26,296 bases of DNA from Bacillota bacterium (GTDB lineage Bacteria > Bacillota_A > Clostridia > Lachnospirales > Lachnospiraceae). Below the pieces are notes generated by a model. That model had not been told where the DNA came from and did no database searches. It saw nothing but the letters and a program-made list of their open reading frames with translations. The DNA is taken from contig JAEZSL010000062.1 in assembly GCA_023443925.1 (NCBI GenBank), forward strand, positions 1 to 26,296. The letters run 5' to 3'. Position numbers and translations under genes: made by a program. Below, piece after piece: positions 1-6,496 of the stretch (positions are counted from its first letter, which is position 1; each line of letters opens with the position of its first letter).

Positions 1-882
1 TTTGGTGCACATTGGCTGTTTAACTGTGAAATCGTCAGAGCATCCAGCGATACACCGCAAGGACCTTATAAGTTTGAAGAGGTGGTATTATCCAGACGGG
101 GCAGGGAATATTTTGACGGAATGAATGTACATAACCCTTCCATTCGTAAATGGAACAACAAGTATTACCTTTACTACATGGGAACGACTTATGGCGGACC
201 AATTCCCCAGCATGAAAGTGAAATAACAAGTGAAAGATTTACAGAAGTCTGGAATAATAAGCGCATCGGACTGGCAGTCTCAGACTCTGTCTTTGGCCCC
301 TGGAAGCGGTTTGACAAGCCTATTCTTGAACCAAGAGATTATTCCTGCTGGGACTGTACTGCTACCACAAATCCTACTGCTGCAATCCTTGAAGACGGTA
401 CCACCTATATGCTATACAAATCAAGAGAATACGCTGCTTCAACTCTGCAGATTGGTGCAGCCATAGCAGACAAGCCGGATGGTGAATATAAACGGTTATC
501 CAACGATCCTATTTTTCACTTTGATAATCCGGATATGCATTTGGAAGATCCTTTTATGTGGCACGAAGATGGAAGGTTTCACTTAATCATAAAAGACGAT
601 TATAAGAACAATTGCGGAGGTATAACCGGGAAATGGGGTTCCGGGCTCTACGCAACAAGCAAAGACTGTATACACTGGGAAATAGCAGAAAATCCTCTTG
701 TATATAGCCGAGAGGTTTTATGGGATGACAATAGTATAACAACCCAAGGTAATCTTGAACGGCCCAACTTACTGTTTGAAGACGAAAAACCTACCCACTT
801 ATTCCTCGCCACCGGAAACGGTAATGCTCCATACCAATTTACCCATACCTGGAATATGGTAATTCCGTTAAAAACGAATTAA
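1..882 (+). CDS. GH43-like five-bladed beta-propeller glycosidase, 5' truncated
   Basis: The frame is open from base 1, so the true start lies outside the window; 293 residues are visible. A GTG at 82 is not a convincing start because homologous-looking sequence continues upstream of it. Repeated blade-like segments are visible: HNPSIRKWNNKYYLYYMGT, a CTATTNPTAAILEDGTTYMLY stretch with 'NP' and an acidic turn, LEDPFMWHEDGRFHLIIKD, and a final ERPNLLFEDEKPTHLFLATGNG-like blade. This recurring 'N/DP.....DG.YYL' pattern is typical of the GH43/GH68/GH117 propeller superfamily, which acts on plant or host polysaccharide side chains. No signal peptide can be judged because the N-terminus is missing. 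The exact family and substrate cannot be named. Transcription converges on the acetyltransferase at 1004, with a shared hairpin between them. Confidence 0.75.
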   Translation, partial: FGAHWLFNCEIVRASSDTPQGPYKFEEVVLSRRGREYFDGMNVHNPSIRKWNNKYYLYYMGTTYGGPIPQHESEITSERFTEVWNNKRIGLAVSDSVFGPWKRFDKPILEPRDYSCWDCTATTNPTAAILEDGTTYMLYKSREYAASTLQIGAAIADKPDGEYKRLSNDPIFHFDNPDMHLEDPFMWHEDGRFHLIIKDDYKNNCGGITGKWGSGLYATSKDCIHWEIAENPLVYSREVLWDDNSITTQGNLERPNLLFEDEKPTHLFLATGNGNAPYQFTHTWNMVIPLKTN

Positions 883-956
883 TTCTTTCCATTGAGGTTA
901 CATCATTTAAGAAAATATGGACCCAGACTTTATTAATCATTTATTGGCCACAAATG

Positions 957-994
957 AAAAACTTCCCTGTACTTAAGATGCGGGGAAGTCTTTC
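957..994. terminator. Bidirectional terminator hairpin between convergent genes
   Basis: A 7-bp stem ACTTCCC (961-967) / GGGAAGT (983-989) is flanked by AAAA on the left and CTTTC on the right, so it can serve both the glycosidase (plus) and the acetyltransferase (minus). Its loop carries CCCTGTACTT-type sequence also seen in the terminator stems of the two small-RNA repeats at about 19080 and 24800. Confidence 0.6.
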
Positions 995-1003
995 ATATTC
1001 TAC

Positions 1004-1591
1004 TTATAATTGGAGAACTGATAATTGGGAATATTCCGATCTTAAAATCGAGTACAATTCCAAATCCACCACTCCTCGACCTTTCCAATAATTGCCCTGC
1101 CTAATAGTGCCCTCTTTTATGAATTTATTCCGCAAAAGAACGTTTTTAGACTTCTCATTCTGAGGCATTACAAAAGCCTGAATTCGATTTACATCTATTT
1201 CATAAAAGAGGTACTCCAGTATTAATGCCGTGGACTCCGTTGCAATCCCTTTTCCCCAATACTTTTTATTCAAGGTATAGCCGATGGTAGCGGCATTTAC
1301 CTTTGTATCAATATCAAAAATTTCTGCAACTCCAACCATTTTATACGCTTCCTTCTTTAGGTAGATCCCAAGATTAATAATAATTTTCTTATGAAAATCC
1401 CTTTCATGATGTCCAATTATGTTTTCAACAGCGGAAATGGTTTTTCTTGGTTCACCGGGTTTAAACCGATAGAGCTCCGTATCCATATTTATTTCGATAT
1501 AATCCTCAAGATCCGCCTTCTGGATCTGTTTCAATAATAGATTATCATTTTCGATTATGGGAAACTTCTCAAACAGTTTATTATAATTCAT
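1004..1591 (-). CDS. GNAT acetyltransferase, RimJ/RimL type
   Basis: Predicted 195-residue N-acetyltransferase of the GNAT_3 (RimJ/RimL) group, which transfers an acetyl group from acetyl-CoA to protein N-termini or small amines. The acetyl-CoA binding loop is visible as KKYWGKGIATES in the C-terminal half, followed by the typical NEKSKNVLLRNKFIKEG (the 'N..S..vl.k.GF..eG' motif) and a WKGRGVVDLELY strand. A start 33 bases further upstream (1624) is open, but AAAGGAG lies 8 bases before the ATG at 1591, so 1591 is chosen. The substrate cannot be read from sequence. It stands alone, with a terminator at 957-994. Confidence 0.85.
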   Translation of the reverse strand: MNYNKLFEKFPIIENDNLLLKQIQKADLEDYIEINMDTELYRFKPGEPRKTISAVENIIGHHERDFHKKIIINLGIYLKKEAYKMVGVAEIFDIDTKVNAATIGYTLNKKYWGKGIATESTALILEYLFYEIDVNRIQAFVMPQNEKSKNVLLRNKFIKEGTIRQGNYWKGRGVVDLELYSILRSEYSQLSVLQL

Positions 1592-1853
1592 ACTCTCGCT
1601 CCTTTTATAGCAGTTTATATTCATCGGTGATTTTCACTGTCTATGACCAGATAGGATACTTAAAAAATCTTAGTCAAATTAATTTGTTAGTCCTTTCGTT
1701 CGATTATACCATGACAGTTACTCCGCTGCTATGCAGATTAAGTACAAAAAATGTAAAATGGAGTTCAAAAAAACAGTTCATGTAAAATAAAAAAGATTTT
1801 AAATAGATATACTATAACTTCTTAAAAATAACTTTTGTTTTGATCTTTAATCA

Positions 1854-2777
1854 TCACACATATTCCAAAGCAAATTTATTCAATTCCTCCAGTAACGCAT
1901 CATTGCCTAATTTTCTTGCTATAGGCATATATATTTCTATCGTCTCTTTTGCTTTATTTCTCCAACTGCTTTCATCCATAAATCTTAGTGTTCTCATATT
2001 GTGAAGGCGTTCCGCTAATTTGACCAGTACAATATCATCCTTTTCAGCTTCACAGTTAATTACGAAATCGGATACACCATTTATAACTGCTAATACATCA
2101 TACGAAATAATGTCTTCCAGTTTTTCCATACTTATCTTGGTTTTTGTAAGTATATCACACATAAGCCCCGCAATGATTACGTTTTCACCGGCTCCCACCT
2201 CAGCGAGAATAATAGCAACATTAAGAGGATGAACTATGTATTCATCACCAGAATATCGATACAAACCATCATAAGCTTTTTCTGATATTTCATATGCTTT
2301 TGTAATTTTAGCTAAATCACAATTATTTTGATTACATTTAATGGTGTCCAGCAGAATACTAAATAAACTTTCCTTACTTTCATGTTCCCCGATTTGTCTG
2401 ATAAATAATTTACTCATACGACTACCTCCTATTATATCATCCATTTGCATTCTTATAGCGCTTAATAAAGAAGGTGAACAGCCAAATTCTTTCTTAAAAG
2501 CCTTGGTAAATCCGCTATGGCTGTCGTAAGAGTACTTTGCTGCAGCATCTATAATTTTTATACCATGGATAATTTCTTCAGCTGCCTTTATCAATCTTCT
2601 TCTTTTAACATACTCCATTACCGATATACCTGCATATTTTGAAAACATCCTTGAAAAATAGTACTCTGAATATCCAAATACATTTGCAATGTCTCTGGCA
2701 AGTAATTTTTCTTCCAAGTGTTTCTCAATATATTTCTGGCTTTCAAATATTACCTCATGATTGTTTATAACAAACAC
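1854..2777 (-). CDS. AraC-type HTH regulator fused to degenerate RelA/SpoT-like HD domain
   Basis: Residues about 8-112 form an AraC/XylS double helix-turn-helix (QKYIEKHLEEKLLARDIA, then SGFTKAFKKEFGCSP). Residues about 140-305 match the HD domain of RelA/SpoT hydrolases: YSGDEYIVHPLNVA, GLMCDILTKT, LVKLAERLHNMRT and ETIEIYMPIARKLG. In the hydrolase these read YI.HP, HDVIEDT and KLADR.HNMRT. Here His183 is kept, but the HD pair is Cys207-Asp208, the Glu-Asp catalytic pair is Thr211-Lys212, and the later Asp is Glu256. It is therefore probably not a ppGpp hydrolase; a ligand-sensing role for the HD fold is inference. The start is GTG at 2777, with a stop codon three codons upstream. AAGAAGG is unusually close to that GTG and would sit better before codon 4 (ATA), so the exact start is uncertain. 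Confidence 0.8.
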   Translation of the reverse strand: MFVINNHEVIFESQKYIEKHLEEKLLARDIANVFGYSEYYFSRMFSKYAGISVMEYVKRRRLIKAAEEIIHGIKIIDAAAKYSYDSHSGFTKAFKKEFGCSPSLLSAIRMQMDDIIGGSRMSKLFIRQIGEHESKESLFSILLDTIKCNQNNCDLAKITKAYEISEKAYDGLYRYSGDEYIVHPLNVAIILAEVGAGENVIIAGLMCDILTKTKISMEKLEDIISYDVLAVINGVSDFVINCEAEKDDIVLVKLAERLHNMRTLRFMDESSWRNKAKETIEIYMPIARKLGNDALLEELNKFALEYV

Positions 2778-2876
2778 CTTCTTTCAACGTGGTAATCATA
2801 TGATATCTCAATCAGCTGACTATTTCTTTGCCATTTCTGCCTTATAATAAATAAATTAAATAATTCACTAGTTTTC

Positions 2877-3143
2877 CTAATTATTCTTACCGATATGAAT
2901 ACAAGTAAGAACCATATTTTCAATTGCAAAGGCGCAGCTAATCCATAAAGAAACGGAAAAAGCTTGAAAAAAGCTATAAACGGACCAATTTTTATCTCCG
3001 AAAAATGGTTTAAAAAGGCTGCTACAGCTAATCCCATCATTCATCTCATGAAACGTTGAATTTAAGTAGTTTAATCCTAAATCAACACTAACAAATATTG
3101 CAATTGCTAATGCACATAATGAAGCTATCCGCAATGTTTTCAT
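2877..3143 (-). CDS. Small membrane protein of unknown function
   Basis: An 88-residue ORF with a strong ribosome site (GAGGAGG, then TTTTTA, then ATG). There are two hydrophobic segments, about residues 5-27 and 54-78, separated by a polar stretch containing a Cys and FFGDKNW. The first could be a signal anchor. I do not recognise the family. It lies upstream of the AraC-HD gene on the same strand with a gap of about 100 bases, so cotranscription is possible. A second ORF in another frame (2765-3040) lacks a comparable ribosome site and is treated as a shadow. Confidence 0.6.
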   Translation of the reverse strand: MKTLRIASLCALAIAIFVSVDLGLNYLNSTFHEMNDGISCSSLFKPFFGDKNWSVYSFFQAFSVSLWISCAFAIENMVLTCIHIGKNN

Positions 3144-3214
3144 TAAAAACCTCCTCAGAAGTGAATGCGTATATTACAATTCGAATTCCTGATACCAAAG
3201 TACAATATCAATAA

Positions 3215-3243
3215 GTTTCACTCATGATCTGCACTCATGAAAC
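3215..3243. promoter_or_regulatory. Possible operator: inverted and direct repeats upstream of small membrane gene
   Basis: GTTTCA (3215-3220) and TGAAAC (3238-3243) are inverted repeats; between them CTCATGA occurs twice (3221-3227 and 3234-3240) with a 13-base period. It lies about 70-100 bases upstream of the ATG at 3143. The pattern suits a protein-binding site, but no regulator can be assigned. Confidence 0.3.
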
Positions 3244-3339
3244 CTTACTATATTTCATTCTATATTAGAAAACATCTCTGTTCAACCAAAATTTGTAATG
3301 ACATAATGACAATTGACAATCATGCTATCTTAACTTAAT

Positions 3340-3371
3340 AAGGACATGAAAGTCACCACTCTCATGTCCTT
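3340..3371. terminator. Hairpin downstream of the 3439-3879 remnant
   Basis: Perfect 10-bp stem AAGGACATGA / TCATGTCCTT with a 12-base loop. The tail on either strand is only weakly T-rich, so termination is plausible rather than certain. Confidence 0.45.
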
Positions 3372-3438
3372 GATCTAATCTTATGCAATTTTTGTGTTAT
3401 ACACTACTGTTGTCAGGATTCTTAACTGCCTCTCATAC

Positions 3439-3879
3439 TTACTTGGTTTTCACGGTTGGAAAATAGGATTCCAAAGCCATAAGCCGTGGCAGACTAATAC
3501 CAGTCTGTTTCCGATCGTTTAAGATATCCTGCAAATAATTAAAGTTCATTTCCGGAGTTGAAGTATGGCCTGAACCCTCCATTCTGCGAATAATTTCTCC
3601 GGTAAGACTTCCACTGGCAGCAGACTTCTGCAGCAGAATTGAGGAGAAAGAGGAAGGCAGGCGAGTCAATACGTTTGTTAACATATCCGGTTTCCCTCCC
3701 TTCGCTTTAAGTAAGGGAAGCATCTCCCGCATAAGAAACACCATTTCTCTTCTGCTTGCGCGTGATTCAAATGCCTTTAAATGTCCACCCATTTTCAGTG
3801 CTTCCGCTGCTTTTTTAAGAGCCGCCTCAATAATACAGGATAAATGGGAAACCCAAAAAGAATATAAAGAAAAATCCAA
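3439..3879 (-). pseudogene. C-terminal remnant resembling ketopantoate reductase
   Basis: A 146-codon open frame without a credible start: the first usable codon is TTG at 3879 and no ribosome site precedes it. The segment WVSHLSCIIEAALKKA, then KMGGHLKAFESRASRREMVF and MREMLPLLKAKGGKPD, followed by EMNFNYLQDILND and GISLPRLMALESYF, resembles the helical C-terminal domain of the ketopantoate reductase (ApbA/PanE) family, where a long helix bundle ends in 'EM...Y.dil....gi..P.l..L..y'. The NAD(P)-binding Rossmann half, including its GxGxxG motif, is not present upstream. I read it as a truncated, probably dead gene. The family call rests on remembered sequence patterns and is moderate. Confidence 0.45.
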
Positions 3880-4009
3880 AGAATTGTATCAACTTATCTT
3901 ATTCGGCTTAATCGGACGCTAAAAGCATCTCACGGATTAAACAATTCGTTTACCATTCCTGCTAATTAATGATTACCAAAAACCGATTGAGCATCAGTAT
4001 ATACAGCTA

Positions 4010-4036
4010 TTGACATAATGCATGTTTCACTATAAA
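4010..4036 (+). promoter_or_regulatory. Predicted promoter of the hisS-like leader
   Basis: TTGACA (4010-4015) and TATAAA (4031-4036) with a 15-base spacer; a shifted -10, TAAACT, would give 17. Transcription would begin near 4043, just before the leader peptide ribosome site GGAGG at 4056-4060. Confidence 0.5.
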
Positions 4037-4070
4037 CTTAATAAAAACCAGCAATGGAGGAACTTACCAA

Positions 4071-4115
4071 ATGTTATTTATTAATTACTTTCATCACCAT
4101 ATAATCAGCGAATGA
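4071..4115 (+). CDS. Leader peptide with three consecutive His codons
   Basis: A 14-codon ORF, MLFINYFHHHIISE, with ribosome site GGAGG at 4056-4060, ten bases before the ATG. Codons 8-10 are CAT CAC CAT (4092-4100). It lies 133 bases upstream of a histidyl-tRNA synthetase-like gene and is followed by several hairpins and a terminator-like stem. This matches the logic of his-operon attenuation, in which a ribosome stalled at His codons when charged tRNA-His is scarce changes the downstream RNA fold. The ORF, its ribosome site and its codons are seen directly; the regulatory role is inference. Confidence 0.6.
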   Translation: MLFINYFHHHIISE

Positions 4116-4230
4116 CCATGATGCAAGCATCATAGGTATAATCGCTGTTTGGTTATGCCTGTGATTAATAAATATATTTTTATTGATATATTTAGCCACA
4201 CAGGGATAACCTATGTGGCTATTCTTATTT
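4106..4230 (+). promoter_or_regulatory. Candidate transcription attenuator before the hisS-like gene
   Basis: Pairings seen: CAGCGA (4106-4111, overlapping the leader peptide end) with TCGCTG (4142-4147); ATGATG / CATCAT (4118-4123 / 4128-4133); GGTATAA / TTATGCC (4135-4141 / 4153-4159); and a terminator-like stem TAGCCACA / TGTGGCTA (4193-4200 / 4214-4221) followed by TTCTTATTT. GGTTATGCC (4151-4159) can also pair at 8 of 9 positions with GGGATAACC (4203-4211) in the terminator loop. Several of these pairings are mutually exclusive, as an attenuator needs. No T-box motif (TGGNACCGCG) is present. Which fold wins cannot be settled by eye. Confidence 0.5.
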
Positions 4231-4248
4231 GCAGAAAAGGAGAAAATT

Positions 4249-5481
4249 ATGAAAATTAATACAGTGAAAGGAACCAATGATTATTTACCTCAGGAAGTAG
4301 TATTAAGGGACTACCTCCAAAATAAAATATTGGAAGTTTATAAGTCTAATGGCTTCACCCGTATAATGACCCCAACAATTGAAGATATAGAAAATCTGGA
4401 TAAAAGTGATGGTGGCGACAATCTTAATCTGCTTTTTAAGATACTTAAAAGAGGAGATAAACTTGCTGCCGCATTAAACGGAAAAACCCAGGAATTGTCC
4501 GACCTGGGTTTGCGGTATGATTTGACTCTACCCCTCAGCAGATATTATGCCAATAACCGCAATACCTTAATTTCCCCCTTTAAATGTATTCAGGTGGATA
4601 AGGTTTATCGGGCAGAAAGACCTCAAAAGGGCAGATTGCGGGAGTTCATGCAGTGTGATATAGACATTATTGGTTCTGAGTCTATTGCATGTGAAATTGA
4701 ACTTATAACTGTTACAGCTAAGGCTATACTAAATGTTGGGTTACAAAACTTTACAATAAAAATCAATGACCGTACTATTCTTACCGATTTACTGATAGGG
4801 CTGGGTTTTCATTCCAATGATATCCCCAGTGTATGTATCACCTTTGACAAGCTTGACAAAATTGGTGTTACCGGAGTAAAAAAAGAATTGGAAGAAAAGC
4901 AATTTGATAATTCCAGCATTACTGCTTTCATAACGGTGTTAAGTAATTTACCGTTATCATTAGACTATATAAGAACGATATTGAAACAGGTTGAAAAAAT
5001 CGAACAATTAGAAAATATTATTGAATCCGTTAAGCTGCTATCCGGAAACCAGTATGATATTGTATTTGATTTATCCTTAGTTCGTGGGCAGGGTTACTAT
5101 ACCGGTACTGTATTTGAAATTGTTAGTAACGCCTTCAAAGGTGCGGTTGCCGGCGGCGGCAGATATGATAACCTTATCGGAAAATTTATTAACGATAAAG
5201 TCCCGGCTGTTGGGTTTTCTATCGGTTTTGAAAGAATATTCAGTATCCTGAATGATAATGGTTTTGTTCAACCAGACAGTAAAAGAAAAATTGCTATATT
5301 GTATTCGGATAATTTTATCAAAGCGTTTCAATTACGGGAAAGCTTGCAGGAAGAATATGATATGGCTCTCTATGAAAAACCCAAGAAACTCGGCAAATTC
5401 TTAGATGTCCTGCAAAATGAGGGTTACTACGGTTTCATTGTATGTGACCAGTCGACAGATATTAAGATCTTGAAAAATTAA
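4249..5481 (+). CDS. hisS: Histidyl-tRNA synthetase paralogue (class II), shortened C-terminus
   Basis: A 410-residue class II synthetase core that would charge tRNA-His with histidine. Motif 2 is VYRAERPQKGRLREFMQCDIDI (about 120-140), the His-specific loop is LVRGQGYYTGTVFEI (about 277-291; the usual LVRGLDYYTG has LD replaced by QG), and motif 3 is VPAVGFSIGFERI (about 318-330) after AGGGRYDNLIG. Arg279 of the His loop is kept. The region after residue 340 is only about 70 residues and stops at DIKILKN, shorter than the usual anticodon-binding domain. An upstream start at 4213 is open, but AAAGGAG lies seven bases before the ATG at 4249, so 4249 is used. No his biosynthesis genes are nearby, which argues against HisZ. 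A duplicate or divergent synthetase controlled by its own leader is the best reading. Confidence 0.8.
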   Translation: MKINTVKGTNDYLPQEVVLRDYLQNKILEVYKSNGFTRIMTPTIEDIENLDKSDGGDNLNLLFKILKRGDKLAAALNGKTQELSDLGLRYDLTLPLSRYYANNRNTLISPFKCIQVDKVYRAERPQKGRLREFMQCDIDIIGSESIACEIELITVTAKAILNVGLQNFTIKINDRTILTDLLIGLGFHSNDIPSVCITFDKLDKIGVTGVKKELEEKQFDNSSITAFITVLSNLPLSLDYIRTILKQVEKIEQLENIIESVKLLSGNQYDIVFDLSLVRGQGYYTGTVFEIVSNAFKGAVAGGGRYDNLIGKFINDKVPAVGFSIGFERIFSILNDNGFVQPDSKRKIAILYSDNFIKAFQLRESLQEEYDMALYEKPKKLGKFLDVLQNEGYYGFIVCDQSTDIKILKN

Positions 5482-5643
5482 TAATTTGACCTGCCTTATG
5501 CAATAAGTGAGTTAAGATTAATCTTAGACCCATACAATGCAAGTTCAAGGAGCTTATTCTAAAAATGTATGGATAACCTGAAAGAGATCGTTCCAAGCAC
5601 GCATAAACTTTTCCCAAACTAAAATATAACACTATGATAGTTA

Positions 5644-5682
5644 CATGTGGGCAAGACCAATTTACCTGGTCTTGCCCACATG
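5644..5682. repeat. Long perfect hairpin (16-bp stem)
   Basis: CATGTGGGCAAGACCA (5644-5659) pairs perfectly with 5667-5682 around a 7-base loop. It lies between the convergent hisS-like and acetyltransferase genes. Neither side has a strong T-run, so it could be a bidirectional terminator, an mRNA 3' stabiliser or part of a repeat family. Confidence 0.7.
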
Positions 5683-5720
5683 AGGCTGTCCGCTGCTGCC
5701 GGATAAAGCACTTACAAAAT

Positions 5721-6212
5721 TTATTTGGCTGAAAATTTAAGAACTGACACAATTTCATCTTCGCACATTTCACCATTTTCATGAAAACCTTGTGATGAAT
5801 AAAGCCTTTTAGCGATTACATTTTCAGGTTCATAGGAAAGCCAGCAGTAATCGGCTTTACCGCAGGGCATCATTGTTTCTAAGTATTGGATAGCAGCTAT
5901 TAACGCTTTCTTTCCAAGCCCTTGGTTCTGAAATTCTTTGTCAATCATAAACCGCCAGATACAATAATTGTTCTGAGCTATTACCGGATCTTCTTCATCT
6001 CCTGTTGTACCGTATCCAAACATAACAAAACCGACCAGATTATCATTATCATATATACCAAACGGCAATGCTACACCACCTGATGTAATAGTGGTATATG
6101 CTTCTATAATACTCTGCGTGTTGGTAGCTACAAAATTTTTCTGTTCTTCATCAACGGATAACCTGACGATCTTCCATACATTTTTTGAATCGACCTTTCG
6201 TAATTCAATCAT
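5721..6212 (-). CDS. GNAT acetyltransferase, PaiA/BltD (spermine/spermidine) like
   Basis: A 163-residue GNAT protein. The acetyl-CoA site is IDKEFQNQGLGKKALIAAI (Q-N-Q-G-L-G) at about 91-109. The C-terminal 'YEPENVIAKRLYSSQGFHENGE' region matches the N...A..LY...GF..nGe motif of polyamine and aminoglycoside acetyltransferases. The N-terminal region with VALPFGIYDNDNLVGFVMFGY and IWRFMID resembles the BltD/PaiA group, which acetylates spermidine and spermine. The start is ATG at 6212 with AGGGGGG six bases upstream. Polyamine specificity is inferred from likeness, not proven. Confidence 0.8.
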   Translation of the reverse strand: MIELRKVDSKNVWKIVRLSVDEEQKNFVATNTQSIIEAYTTITSGGVALPFGIYDNDNLVGFVMFGYGTTGDEEDPVIAQNNYCIWRFMIDKEFQNQGLGKKALIAAIQYLETMMPCGKADYCWLSYEPENVIAKRLYSSQGFHENGEMCEDEIVSVLKFSAK

Positions 6213-6246
6213 ATTTTCCCCCCTGAATCCTGCTTTTAATTTGTTT

Positions 6247-6321
6247 TTGAATCGAGTGTAAAAGGTATTTCAACCTAAATTCATCCAAAACTCATAATTT
6301 ACCTTTTAGCACTCGATTCAA
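6247..6321. repeat. Large imperfect inverted repeat (about 21-bp arms)
   Basis: The left arm (6247-6267, TTGAATCGAGTGTAAAAGG plus TA) and the right arm (6300-6321) are reverse complements except for one extra base. They are separated by 32 bases. The element lies upstream of the acetyltransferase at 6212, between two minus-strand genes, without a T-run on either side. It could be a small non-autonomous element relic or a processed RNA structure. Confidence 0.7.
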
Positions 6322-6496
6322 TATTAATAATTTACCTTCTTTTCCTATAATTAAAAATTGTACAATATCAGTTCTTTATAATCAACTCTTTAAATCTAGC
6401 TGCCTTAAAACCCTATTAAAATAAATAATAGTTCTGATTCAACTAAACTAGTTCGTTATCACTACCTGCAGTATCTTTTTTCAATTACTCCTTTTG

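Noticed and set aside
2765..3040. 91-codon minus ORF overlapping the small membrane gene
   Set aside because: The competing frame (2877-3143) has an excellent AGGAGG site; this one has none.
4022..4248. T-box before the hisS-like gene
   Set aside because: No TGGNACCGCG-like sequence, no Stem I motifs, and the leader is too short; the His-codon leader peptide explains the region better.
4249..5481. HisZ (ATP phosphoribosyltransferase regulatory subunit)
   Set aside because: Motif 2, the LVRG..YYTG loop and motif 3 are synthetase-like, a partial anticodon domain is present, and no his biosynthesis genes are nearby.
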